DNA of 64,000 bases from a virus: positions 19,484-83,483 of the IMG/VR virus record IMGVR_UViG_3300013104_000004; one strand, 5' to 3'. The notes under the pieces were generated by a model that saw nothing but the letters and a program-made list of their open reading frames with translations, had not been told where the DNA came from and did no database searches. This document shows, piece by piece, positions 52,772 to 61,305 of the stretch (position 1 is its first letter; each line of letters starts with the position of its first letter). Made by a program: the position numbers and the translations under genes.

Positions 52772-53802
52772 CGATCGATGCCTTCCTGGAACTCGGGGAG
52801 GGGGGCGTTGCCGCACACGCCGTGGGACCACGGGCAGTAGTGGCAGGTCTTGCCGGAGACGGTCAGCGGGAACACCTCGGCGCGCTGCGCCTTCATGAAC
52901 TCGCGGATCGCGACGTGCATCCGGGCGTAGTGCTCAGGGGTGCGCCAGCCGACGTCGCTGACCTTGAAGTCGTCCTGGCCAGGGCGCTCGGTGCTCGTGC
53001 CGCGGATGTTCAGCCACCGACCACGGCGCGCGGCCAGCGGCAGCGTCGGGCGGCCCGCGAGGCCGGCGTCGGCGAGCACGGTGGCCGCGAGGGAGTCGAG
53101 GCCGAGGCCCCGGTCCTCGGCCGGCGGCTCCGCCCAGAGCGCCAGGCCGCGCGAGCGCACCCGGGACTCCAGCTCCAGGAACGCCGGCATCTCCACGAAG
53201 TCGAGCCAGAACTCGGGCCGCGTGCTCGCGTAGCTGTAGAACGTCCACTGCAGCGCGTGCTGGAGCCAGACCGGCTTCACGGCCGTCTTCAGGTCGTCGA
53301 CGCCCAGGACCGGCGCCTTGTCGATCACCCGCAGATTCAGGCGGTCGGCGGTGCCCGTCAGCGTGACCGGCTCGCCGTCGATGACGGTCGCCACCGTGAA
53401 CGTGTGCTCCAGGGCGAGGAGGGTGGACTTGTCCTTCTGTAGCCACTCGTACAGGCCGCGCAGGGTACGGCGGCCGCGCTGCAGCATCCCGGACCAGGTC
53501 TGGCCGGGCAGCCAGTCGGTCACGCGGCCGTCGGCGACCTCGTCGACGTGGTCGGGGTGCCAGTAGTGCTCGAACGTGGCCAGCGCGCGGTCCAGCGCAT
53601 CCGCGGCGCCCTGGTGGTGCAGGAGCTGGAGGTGCTGGCCGGCGTAGTGCATGACCGTGCCGAAGATCGTCTGCGACAGGCGCCGCTCGACGTAGCCGCC
53701 GTCCTTTGCGACGTCGTCGAGGTGCTGCTGCATCCCGCAGTACATGAAGCTGGCCAGGTCCGACTGGCGGATCACCATCTGGCCGTAGCCGAGCTGCCTC
53801 AT
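52768..53802 (-). CDS. Cas4/RecB-like nuclease with Fe-S cysteines
   Basis: 344 residues from ATG at 53802. PD-(D/E)xK core: D153 in GTADRL, D170-x-K172 in GVDDLKT. Four cysteines, C22 (SFMYCGMQQ) and C320, C323, C330 (CHYCPWSHGVC), have the Cas4/AddB Fe-S spacing. Acts as an exonuclease that makes ssDNA for the Sak4/SSB pair. Cas4 proteins are also known in phages without any CRISPR array; none is seen here. Confidence 0.85.
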   Translation of the reverse strand: MRQLGYGQMVIRQSDLASFMYCGMQQHLDDVAKDGGYVERRLSQTIFGTVMHYAGQHLQLLHHQGAADALDRALATFEHYWHPDHVDEVADGRVTDWLPGQTWSGMLQRGRRTLRGLYEWLQKDKSTLLALEHTFTVATVIDGEPVTLTGTADRLNLRVIDKAPVLGVDDLKTAVKPVWLQHALQWTFYSYASTRPEFWLDFVEMPAFLELESRVRSRGLALWAEPPAEDRGLGLDSLAATVLADAGLAGRPTLPLAARRGRWLNIRGTSTERPGQDDFKVSDVGWRTPEHYARMHVAIREFMKAQRAEVFPLTVSGKTCHYCPWSHGVCGNAPLPEFQEGIDR

Positions 53803-54155
53803 CGGGGCGTCACCGTCACGTAGCCGCGGGCCGAGAGGATCGCCGCGGGGTCCGCGGTGCCGCGCACGGTCCACAGGTACGAGCCGTCCATCGTGCGGAC
53901 CGTGCCGTGTGCACCGCCGTGCACGTCCGCGACGACCTCGACCTGGACGTGCTCGTAGCCCGCGTAGTCCGGGCAGAGGGCGTACAGGTAGACGGTCCGC
54001 TCGATACCGCGGGAGGCGTCCAGCCGGTCGCGCCCCGGGCTGCCGAGCACGGGGTGGTTGATGCGCGTCGCGGTGCGCCGCTCGTGACCGTCGTGCCACA
54101 GCAAGGCGAACATCAGCGCGCAGAAGAGCGCGACGCAGATGATGAAGGCAGTCAC
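53799..54155 (-). CDS. Membrane-anchored small protein
   Basis: 118 residues from GTG. N-terminal helix VTAFIICVALFCALMFALLW, then a soluble domain (TVYLYALCPDYAGYEHVQVE ... TVRTMDGSYLWTVRGT). Single-span, probably facing outwards. Unknown. Overlaps the nuclease start by four bases. Confidence 0.6.
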   Translation of the reverse strand: MTAFIICVALFCALMFALLWHDGHERRTATRINHPVLGSPGRDRLDASRGIERTVYLYALCPDYAGYEHVQVEVVADVHGGAHGTVRTMDGSYLWTVRGTADPAAILSARGYVTVTPR

Positions 54156-54379
54156 GCGGCGACCACCTGACGGCGCCTGGCGACGACGACGAACTCGTCG
54201 GCCTGGAGCGCAACGTCGAGGCCGAGGCGCTCGATACGGCGGTACTGCAGGTCGACGTACGCGGCCACGTCTTCGGGACGGGCGCCGCCGGCGAGCTGCT
54301 GCTGCACCTTGTGGCTGGTCTGGTCGATGATGCGGCGGGCGATGATGCGGCGGGCGATGAAGAGGCGTGCGGGGTTCAT
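54152..54379 (-). CDS. Unknown small protein with internal 15-bp duplication
   Basis: 75 residues from ATG at 54379. The start RLFIARRIIARRIID contains a five-residue repeat IARRI, encoded by a tandem 15-bp unit (54326-54355). The rest is acidic then RRRQVVAA. First gene of the 39.8-54.4 replication operon. Confidence 0.6.
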   Translation of the reverse strand: MNPARLFIARRIIARRIIDQTSHKVQQQLAGGARPEDVAAYVDLQYRRIERLGLDVALQADEFVVVARRRQVVAA

Positions 54380-54626
54380 CTGCTCCTCCTTCGGGGCACG
54401 AAAAAGGGCGGCACCCACCGCTCAGGCCGAAGCCGAGCTGAAGTGGATGCCGCCCATGAGTAGTTAGCTGCGGGGGCTCACGAGGACCGTTCGGTCCGCC
54501 GTGCTGGCCTGCTGGTTCAGGCCGCGATGTCGTTGTGGTGAGGACTCTAGGCCCCGCCCCCGACATGAATGCAAGAGCGCCGCCGTGGGCACATGCCCAC
54601 GCGACATCCCCCCTGGGCATGTGCCG
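54380..54626 (-). promoter_or_regulatory. Promoter region of the leftward replication operon
   Basis: Contains GTGGGCACATGCCCAC (54585-54600, arms GTGGGCA/TGCCCAC) and GGGCATGTGCCG (54615-54626), both variants of the dispersed motif core. On the minus strand TTGCAT (-35-like) and TAGAGT (-10-like, near 54545) lie downstream of them with 19 bases between. No gene fits here. Confidence 0.5.
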
Positions 54627-54851
54627 TTACGGCCGCGCGCCCCCGAAGCGCACCCAGCCCACCGGCGCCGTGGTAGGCGCCCCGTCCCACAGCCGCGCCG
54701 CCAGGTCCGCAGCCTCCACGGTGTCGAAACACCAGTAGCGCCAGGTCACCCGCGGATCGGCGATCGGCACCTCAGCCAGGCGGGCGACGCGAACCATCGG
54801 GCGCACGACCAGGTGCACCTCGCCGCGGGTCGCCACGACCCGGCCGAGCAT
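54627..54851 (-). CDS. Unknown small protein after tail genes
   Basis: 74 residues from ATG at 54851. Beta-rich start (VVATRGEVHLVVRPMVRVAR), then VTWRYWCFDTVEAADLAARL. Starts on the upstream stop. Last gene of the structural block; no terminator seen. Confidence 0.6.
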   Translation of the reverse strand: MLGRVVATRGEVHLVVRPMVRVARLAEVPIADPRVTWRYWCFDTVEAADLAARLWDGAPTTAPVGWVRFGGARP

Positions 54852-56095
54852 CACGAGAAGTAGCCCTTCTTGCTCTGCCCGCCCGCCGTGATCGTGTTGG
54901 CCTGGACGTAGCGCAGCGCGTAGAGGTGGCTGGAGTAGGTGCCGCCATCGCCTGCGTCGCGCCCGTACAGCACGATGTGGCCCGTGGCGAGGGCCGCCCA
55001 CTGGACCGCGACGAGGTAGCCAACCGTCGTGAAGGTCAGGTACACGTCCTCGCCGTAGAGACCCACCTGGATCGCCCCCTGGAGGGCGTCCCCGCCAGGC
55101 GCGCGGGTCTGGATAGCCAGGCCGGCGGGCAGCGCCGACGGGCTGTGGCCTGACACGTCAACCTCGCCGAGGTGGCGGTCCGCGTACCCTCCCGGGCCAA
55201 ACGGGATCAGCGGGTGCACCTTGCCCGAGTCCGCCGCCGTCACCTTCGAGCCGACGACGCGGACGTGGCGAGTCAGCTGATCGGTCGGGCTGGTGTAGTC
55301 GCGGTAGTCGTGGTAGTCGACCTCGACGGATCCCGCCCGGACCACTACCGGCCCGACAGGGCCCGCGAGGCCCACGGGGCGCGAATCGAGCTGCTGCCAC
55401 ACCGCACCCGATCCATCCGGCCGGAAGGAGAGTCGTCCGAAGCGGTCGAACCCGTCACTCCCGCCCAAGTACCGGAACACGTGCAGCTTGCCGCCGACGT
55501 AAGCGACGGACCCCCACGCCGGGGAGGACTCGAACGGGTGGCCGGCGGCCCCGCCCTGCCGATACCGGGTGACCCACCCCCACGTCCCGATCGTGGAGAT
55601 GGCGCCGGCAGTGCTGACGCGCAGCCGACGGACCGCCACATCGAAGTTCCGGCTGACCAGGTACACGTCGCGACCCGGACCGCGCACGAGGTGGTAGATG
55701 AACATGCCCTCCCAGTCCGCCGGCTGCGCCGTGGGCTGCAACTCCATCCACGCGCCCACCTCCTTCAGCTCGACGCCGTCCCACTGCAGGACGGCGGCGG
55801 CCGGGCCGAGGTAGCCGGAGACCCGGTCATCGGTCGGCAGGCTGATAACCACCATGCCGTCACCCATGCTCAGCGTGTCGACGTTGCCACCCGCCGTCGC
55901 GGCATGGGTGAGCTCCAGGTCGAAGAGGACCTCGGCGGGGCGCTCGACGTGCACGACGCGGACGCGGGGGTGCGCGTCACCAGCGGGCGTCGCCAACACG
56001 AGGCCGACGTAGCCCTCACCGAAGTCCGCGACAGCCTCGACATCCCCCGCGGCGTCGACCGGGAAGGTGGCCTGGCCGGCCAGCTTCAGGGGCAT
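54851..56095 (-). CDS. Minor tail protein, beta-propeller-like
   Basis: 414 residues from ATG at 56095. Repeating strand motifs (VAVGGLVL-like, EGYVGLVLATPAGD, DVYLVSRNFDVAVRRLRVST, VHVFRYLGGSDGFDRFGRLS) suggest a beta-propeller or related sandwich. Late tail operon position and no motif for an enzyme; possibly a receptor-contacting structure. Confidence 0.6.
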   Translation of the reverse strand: MPLKLAGQATFPVDAAGDVEAVADFGEGYVGLVLATPAGDAHPRVRVVHVERPAEVLFDLELTHAATAGGNVDTLSMGDGMVVISLPTDDRVSGYLGPAAAVLQWDGVELKEVGAWMELQPTAQPADWEGMFIYHLVRGPGRDVYLVSRNFDVAVRRLRVSTAGAISTIGTWGWVTRYRQGGAAGHPFESSPAWGSVAYVGGKLHVFRYLGGSDGFDRFGRLSFRPDGSGAVWQQLDSRPVGLAGPVGPVVVRAGSVEVDYHDYRDYTSPTDQLTRHVRVVGSKVTAADSGKVHPLIPFGPGGYADRHLGEVDVSGHSPSALPAGLAIQTRAPGGDALQGAIQVGLYGEDVYLTFTTVGYLVAVQWAALATGHIVLYGRDAGDGGTYSSHLYALRYVQANTITAGGQSKKGYFS

Positions 56096-56910
56096 CAGCC
56101 GACCTCGACAGGCGTGGATGCGCCGAAGTCGTTCAGGGCCGACAGTGCGATCGGCCCACCGCTGGTGCTGACGGTGGCAGTGAGCACGTCGGGCCCAAGC
56201 TGCAGCGCGACGAGCGCGCCGTCCGCACCGGCGAAGGTGAGCTGGTAGCCGGTGATCGGCGCGCCCCCATCGAACGCCGGCGCGGCCCACGTCAGCGTGG
56301 ACTCGTTGCCGCTGTAGAGCGCGAGCAGCTCCGTCGTCAGGGCCGCCACCTGGCTGGCCGTCAGCGCCGCGGGGATCGAGAAGACGCGGTAGACGTCACC
56401 CTGCGGGACGCTGCTCGGGGTGGGGGCGTGCGGATCGCTGGTCGTGCCGGTCCATGCGACCTCGCTGTTGACGTACCCGACCACGGTGTCGCCGTTGCGG
56501 ACGCCGGCGATGACGAGCATGCCCGCCGGATCGAACTCCAGACTCGCCGCGCCCGGCCCGTTGCAGGAGAGCGTCCGCAGCGCCGCCGTGCTGCCCTCGT
56601 GGACCACCCAGCTCGTGGCGGCGAGGTTCGTGCCGAGGTTGGCGTCGACCGCGACCCCAACCACCACGGCCACGATCGTCTCCGGGATCACGCCCCCCGG
56701 CGTGTCGACGGTGGAGTAGGCGTTCGCTGTCAGGGAGAGACGGCGGCGACCGTTCGCCTCCACGTACACAGTCCCCTCGCCGTAGAGCTCAACGTCACCC
56801 ACCGAGAACGGCGAAGCCAGGCTCGTGCCGTCCGCGTCGGCCATCAGGGCAGGGTTGACGTCCCACGCGATCGTGGGGGCGTTCACCAACGGCTTGTCGG
56901 TCCAGGTCAT
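56095..56910 (-). CDS. Minor tail protein with FN3-like end
   Basis: 271 residues. Mainly beta-rich (SLASPFSVGDVELYGEGTVY). The C-terminal 80 residues (LTWAAPAFDGGAPITGYQLT ... VALQLGPDVLTATVS) resemble a fibronectin-type III domain (W.AP...GG.PITGY.l). FN3 modules are common in phage tail tip and fibre proteins. Overlaps the next gene by one base. Confidence 0.65.
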   Translation of the reverse strand: MTWTDKPLVNAPTIAWDVNPALMADADGTSLASPFSVGDVELYGEGTVYVEANGRRRLSLTANAYSTVDTPGGVIPETIVAVVVGVAVDANLGTNLAATSWVVHEGSTAALRTLSCNGPGAASLEFDPAGMLVIAGVRNGDTVVGYVNSEVAWTGTTSDPHAPTPSSVPQGDVYRVFSIPAALTASQVAALTTELLALYSGNESTLTWAAPAFDGGAPITGYQLTFAGADGALVALQLGPDVLTATVSTSGGPIALSALNDFGASTPVEVG

Positions 56911-56911
56911 C

Positions 56912-58093
56912 TCAGCTCACCGTCACAGTCGTTGGAGGGGTCGGAGGTCCAGGCAGGACGGTCGGCGCAGTGACCAGCGCGCCCGCATCGTCGACGGACA
57001 GCACGAAGCGGCCACCGGCCGGCGCCGTGAGCACCACCAGGCCGCCACCGCCGCCACCGGCCACGACCTTCCAGGCGCCCTCGATCAGGGCGTACAGCCG
57101 GCCCGCGACCAGCAGCGGGTAGCCCTCGGGGTAGCCGGCAGGCGCCGGGAGGTCCTCGGCCGAGTCGAAGACGAAGGGCGCGATCCGCATGTTCGTGTCG
57201 GTGTCGAGCGGCGCGCCGAGCGTCGTGGCGTCACCGTCGTCGCGCCAGGTCCGCACCAGGGCGCTGGCCTCGTCCCACTCGTCCGCCGTCTCCACGACCT
57301 CGTGCACGAGCGAGCTGGAGGCGTAGACGCCAGACGTCGAGGACCGGTACAGGCGCCACGACGTGACTCCCGCCAGGCTCAGGCCGTCCGGGAGGGCCAC
57401 GTCCACGCCGAACGAGGAGATCCCCGAGTTCAACAGCGTCGGCGGGGTGTTGCCCGGATCGCCGGCGCACGGGTCCGCGGGCGTGGCGCCCGTGTCCAGC
57501 AGGCTGCCCGTCGGTGCGTCAACGATCGCGATGCGCGTGTAGGCGGTGTCGGTGCCGGCCATGCGCCACACCTGGAACCCCTCCGCGCCGTCGAAGTCGG
57601 GCAGGGTGAGCGTCACGGCGCCCTCCGTGCCCGACAGGCGGATCGCGGCGACCTCACCGAGCACCGACTCCTCGACGCCGCGCAGGCCGGTCAGCGCGTA
57701 GTAGTACATGCCCGGTGCGAGATCGCCGGCCGAGTTGGTCTCGTCGACGTACGCCGCCGGCGCGCCGGGCGCGTCCAGCGGTGTCGGAGTCTCCACGGAG
57801 ACCTCGTCCGAAGCGAGGGACTCCACGCCGCCCGCGTCCACCGTGGCGAAGCGGTAGTAGTACGTCTCGCCCGCCGCCAGGCCGCCGCCGTCAGGCACGA
57901 GAGCGGCGTCAGGCGCCGCCGGGCCGGCGCTGGCCACCGAGTGCACGTGGTGGTCGTGCAGCTCCACCTGGGCCAGCAGCGTGTCCAGCAGGTCACGGTC
58001 GGCCGAGGTGTACTTCTGGGCGTTGTCACCGATGGTGCCCTGGACGCCACCGCCGAACTTGTTGAACTTGAACCTGCGCGTCAACCCAGCCAT
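56912..58093 (-). CDS. Minor tail protein
   Basis: 393 residues. MAGLTRRFKFNKFGGGVQGT then YTSADRDLLDTLLAQVELHD is typical of an actinophage minor tail family. Two FN3-like stretches (ETYYYRFATVDAGGVESLAS; GMYYYALTGLRGVEESVLGE) and a Gly-rich end. Virion adhesion or spike component. Confidence 0.65.
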   Translation of the reverse strand: MAGLTRRFKFNKFGGGVQGTIGDNAQKYTSADRDLLDTLLAQVELHDHHVHSVASAGPAAPDAALVPDGGGLAAGETYYYRFATVDAGGVESLASDEVSVETPTPLDAPGAPAAYVDETNSAGDLAPGMYYYALTGLRGVEESVLGEVAAIRLSGTEGAVTLTLPDFDGAEGFQVWRMAGTDTAYTRIAIVDAPTGSLLDTGATPADPCAGDPGNTPPTLLNSGISSFGVDVALPDGLSLAGVTSWRLYRSSTSGVYASSSLVHEVVETADEWDEASALVRTWRDDGDATTLGAPLDTDTNMRIAPFVFDSAEDLPAPAGYPEGYPLLVAGRLYALIEGAWKVVAGGGGGGLVVLTAPAGGRFVLSVDDAGALVTAPTVLPGPPTPPTTVTVS

Positions 58094-58094
58094 C

Positions 58095-58562
58095 TCAGCT
58101 CCCGAATCCAGTCGTGCGCGGCGCCAGCAGCTGCGCCTGAGTCGCGACCTCGTCGCCGAGATCCTTGTAGGCCTGCCCGAGGAACATCAGGTGGTGCTGC
58201 ACCTTCACCGCCGGGGGAGAGGCGAGCGTCCCGTTCCGTGACTCGATCTGCACCCAGAGCGAGACCCACGCGCCGGTGTAGTGGCCCTTCACGTTGCGCT
58301 TCCACTGCCAGACGCTCGCGCCGGCCGCCGGCGGCAGCCAGGGCTCATCCGGCATGTTCAAGATCGCCGACCCGGACAGCAGGGCAGGTGCCTCCGTGAA
58401 CACGACATCGAACGAGAACGCCTTCGTCTGCTTGAAGTAGCCGACGCCCGTCGAGGTCTGCCTGTGCACCGAGAACGCCAAGCGCGCCGCGTTGTCCCGC
58501 TGCGTCTCACGCCGCGCGGTGCGCGCCTCCTGCGCCTGAAGCAGGTCAAAGAACCCGAACAT
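58095..58562 (-). CDS. Putative tail-associated protein
   Basis: 155 residues. An N-terminal amphipathic helix (QAQEARTARRETQRDNAARL), then beta strands (FSFDVVFTEAPALLSGSAIL, WVSLWVQIESRNGTLASPPA). Small virion component beside the tail tip gene. Stop/start overlaps with neighbours. Confidence 0.6.
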   Translation of the reverse strand: MFGFFDLLQAQEARTARRETQRDNAARLAFSVHRQTSTGVGYFKQTKAFSFDVVFTEAPALLSGSAILNMPDEPWLPPAAGASVWQWKRNVKGHYTGAWVSLWVQIESRNGTLASPPAVKVQHHLMFLGQAYKDLGDEVATQAQLLAPRTTGFGS

Positions 58563-60868
58563 CAGATCTCCTTCCCTGCCCGCGAGAACTCGACGCCTCC
58601 CTGGAGGGCATCGACCGCCTGGAGTGTGTTCGAGGTCAGCGAGGACTTATCGAACGCCCACGCCCCGTCGGGGTCGTCGCCAAGCCAGTGGGTCTGCAGC
58701 GTGTACGTCCACTGGCCGCTGTCCGCCGAGTTCGACGAGCTGATGCCGCTCACGTAGTGGTAGTAGCCCTCCGACGTCACCTGCTCGAAGACGCGCACCT
58801 GGTCGTCGATCTGGATGGCGGGGTGCGCGGGGATGCTGAGCCGGTCCTGGCGGTAGCGGAACATCTGGCGCACGGCGATGAGGTCGGCCGTGACCGTCGC
58901 CTCCTCCACCGAGGCGAAGTGCTGGTCCGTCCAGCCACCCACCCGGCGCAACCCGGTGTCGTTCGGGTTGTAGCCCGGCACCATGGCGGCGAACTTGCCC
59001 ACCGGGTTGGCCACGAAGATGCCCTCGCGGACGTTCGTCGACTGCAGGCTCGTGCTCAGGTCGAGCAGCGTGCGGGACTCGTCGATCGTGATCGCCGCGG
59101 TGGTGCGACCTGGCTTCGACGACAGCCCGCCGATCCAGTTGCCGCGGTCCCAGATGTTCGGCAGCCGCCACTGGGCCGCCCCCGTCTCGTCGAACCAGAA
59201 GTTGAAGCCGATGGCCTCGGCGACGTAGCGCACCCCGTCCATCAGGCTCTTCTGGTCGAACGCCGACGCCGCGATCTCCTCGACGGGCGCCGTGCCCGTG
59301 GCCTGGAAGTCCCCCCACACGCGCCCCGGCACACCCTTGCCGAGCACGTGGTCCACCGTCGCCGGGGAGCACGCGCGCTTCGTCCCGTCGCTGTGCCACA
59401 GGTAGCCGCCGCGCGGCCAGTACAGCCCGGCCCACGCGCAGAACAGCTTGATGATGTCGGTGTAGTCCTCGCACCGGCCAGGGTTCGACCCGGCCGGCCC
59501 TGCCTTCAGGCCGACCTGGCTGGACTCCGTGACCGTCTTCTTCACGGTCTTCGTCGTCGGGCCCCACAGCTCGACCTCGCGGATGCCAGCGCGGTACTTC
59601 TGGCCAGGCAGGCCGAAGCTCGGCAGGTTGCCAAGCCACAGCCGGACCATCGTGACGTTCTTGCGGGTGCCGAGCTTGATGACGTGCTCGCCCTCCCCGC
59701 TCAGCCCGCCCTTGTAGGCGACGTACGGCACGCCCTCCTCGTACTTGCCGCGCCCGTCGCGGTGGTAGGGCATCGAGCGGCCATCCACCCACTCGCCGCC
59801 GACCTTCAGCGACACGAAGGCGTTGTACCCGTCCTTGACCGTGCGGAACCGAACCTCCGAGATCGTGCCCTTCACGCCGATGTCCACGTACTCGAACGCG
59901 CTGCGGTACGACGCCCTCGCGTTGCCGACGGACAGGAAGTACGTCGAGCGCTTCCCGTCGAACGCATCCTTCGAGGAGTGCCCGTAGACCTTCGCGCCCA
60001 CGTACGCGCTCTCGGGCCACAGGTCGTTGCCCGAGCCCTCGTGCCAGATCTTCAGGCGGTCCACCGCCTTGACGGTGGCCTTCTCCTTGTGGCGCTCGGC
60101 CACCGTCACCTTGTCCGACCAGTCCCTGAACGTCACCGGGTGGAAGTCGTCCGGGACCACGGGCAGCATGCTCTGGTGGTCGAGCAGCAGCCTGCCCGGG
60201 TCACGACCCGAGATGGTGATGCGCCCCAGGGCCGACAGATCGATCTTGTCGATGAGCCACAGGCCCGTCTGCAGGACCTTCGAGTCGCGCTCCGGCGGGA
60301 CGTAACCGGGCGCGCCGATGGCCACGTCATCCGGGTTGTCCGACCCCCAGCCCTCGTACGTGCGCATGAGGTTGTCAGGCATCAGCAGGCCCGTGTACGG
60401 GTTCTGGTGGTGGTCCCAGCGGGTCGAGAAGGGCGACGTGCCGCGGCCCGGGCTCAGGAAGCCCGGGTTGTCGATGCCGCGCTTGCCGCGCGCCGCGGTG
60501 ATCGACGAGGCCACGTTGTTCCAGAGCTCCACCGTCACCGAGGCCGTGTCGACGTCCGTGCTGCGCGACCACGAGACCGAGATGACGTTCGGCAGCTCCA
60601 GAGGTGCCGCCGGCGAGGTGAACAGGAAGTCGGCGTAGGTGTTCGTCACCCGCTCGCCGTGGTTCGGATCGATGCCCGTCGGGTACGGGTTGAAGGACGT
60701 CACGTCCTCCCCGTAGACCGCCGGCACCCGCTTGAACGTCGTCATCAGCTCGAAGGCGTCCAGCCGCATCTTCGGGCGCTGGAGCGTGACCCGGCGCGTC
60801 GCCTTGCGGGGGCCCGTGAAGTCCCCGTTCTGCCAGACCGTGTCGAAGTACTTCGGCACCTCGCGCAT
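58562..60868 (-). CDS. Large tail tip (minor tail) protein with discoidin-like domain
   Basis: 768 residues from ATG at 60868. N-terminus EVPKYFDTVWQNGDFTGPRK and the region VISVSWSRSTDVDTASVTVEL fit phage tail-tip hub proteins. Roughly residues 310-450 (DAFDGKRSTYFLSVGNARAS ... SEVRFRTVKDGYNAF ... IREVELWG) look like an F5/8 type C (discoidin) sugar-binding domain. The second half returns to a hub-like fold (DQVRVFEQVTSEGYYHYVSG). Probably contacts the cell wall. Confidence 0.72.
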   Translation of the reverse strand: MREVPKYFDTVWQNGDFTGPRKATRRVTLQRPKMRLDAFELMTTFKRVPAVYGEDVTSFNPYPTGIDPNHGERVTNTYADFLFTSPAAPLELPNVISVSWSRSTDVDTASVTVELWNNVASSITAARGKRGIDNPGFLSPGRGTSPFSTRWDHHQNPYTGLLMPDNLMRTYEGWGSDNPDDVAIGAPGYVPPERDSKVLQTGLWLIDKIDLSALGRITISGRDPGRLLLDHQSMLPVVPDDFHPVTFRDWSDKVTVAERHKEKATVKAVDRLKIWHEGSGNDLWPESAYVGAKVYGHSSKDAFDGKRSTYFLSVGNARASYRSAFEYVDIGVKGTISEVRFRTVKDGYNAFVSLKVGGEWVDGRSMPYHRDGRGKYEEGVPYVAYKGGLSGEGEHVIKLGTRKNVTMVRLWLGNLPSFGLPGQKYRAGIREVELWGPTTKTVKKTVTESSQVGLKAGPAGSNPGRCEDYTDIIKLFCAWAGLYWPRGGYLWHSDGTKRACSPATVDHVLGKGVPGRVWGDFQATGTAPVEEIAASAFDQKSLMDGVRYVAEAIGFNFWFDETGAAQWRLPNIWDRGNWIGGLSSKPGRTTAAITIDESRTLLDLSTSLQSTNVREGIFVANPVGKFAAMVPGYNPNDTGLRRVGGWTDQHFASVEEATVTADLIAVRQMFRYRQDRLSIPAHPAIQIDDQVRVFEQVTSEGYYHYVSGISSSNSADSGQWTYTLQTHWLGDDPDGAWAFDKSSLTSNTLQAVDALQGGVEFSRAGKEI

Positions 60869-61305
60869 CAGGCCGGACCTCCGTCGCCAACAGTCGGGGC
60901 AGACACCGCGAGGACCAGCGCGGTGATCGTGTACTCGTGCGACCAGTAGCGGCCGACCTTCGCCTTGCCGTTCGGCGGCTCCGCCTTGAACGCCTTCAGC
61001 ACCACCGTCAGCCGGCGCCCGAAGTGATCCCAGACGTAGATGCGACCCGACGGGCGGTCCAGCACCCACGAGCGCAGCGCCTCGTAGTGGGCGGCGTTCT
61101 TCGTCGTGCCGGTGAACGTCCACTGCTGGGGCATCTGCGCGCCCTCCCACAGCACCACCAGACCGCCGACCGCCACCGTGCCCTGCGTCGTGATCGCCTT
61201 CTCCGGGAACGGCGAGCTCATCGCGCGCGGGTTCCACGGGAACGTGTAGGCACCTGCCGACGATGGATCCGCCGGGTCATCGAAGCGCCAGCGCAGCACG
61301 GCCAT
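60868..61305 (-). CDS. Distal tail protein-like
   Basis: 145 residues from ATG at 61305. MAVLRWRFDDPADPSSAGAY, WTFTGTTKNAAHYEALRSWV and RPSGRIYVWDHFGRRLTVVL fit distal-tail/tail-associated proteins that follow tape measure genes. Overlaps neighbours on both sides. A motif copy (GGCACCTGCCGACG) lies at 61249. Confidence 0.68.
   Translation of the reverse strand: MAVLRWRFDDPADPSSAGAYTFPWNPRAMSSPFPEKAITTQGTVAVGGLVVLWEGAQMPQQWTFTGTTKNAAHYEALRSWVLDRPSGRIYVWDHFGRRLTVVLKAFKAEPPNGKAKVGRYWSHEYTITALVLAVSAPTVGDGGPA

Noticed and set aside
52768-53802. Cas4-like protein as evidence of a CRISPR-Cas adaptation system
   Set aside because: No Cas1, Cas2 or repeat array is visible, and stand-alone Cas4-like nucleases are common in phages.
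52768-54213. Long minus frame starting far upstream of the Cas4-like nuclease
   Set aside because: The first 137 codons are Arg-rich shadow overlapping two other genes; the conserved protein starts at 53802.
58688-60949. A 753-codon plus-strand frame across the tail tip gene
   Set aside because: Antisense shadow of the minor tail gene: Arg/Ala/Val-rich with no domain.
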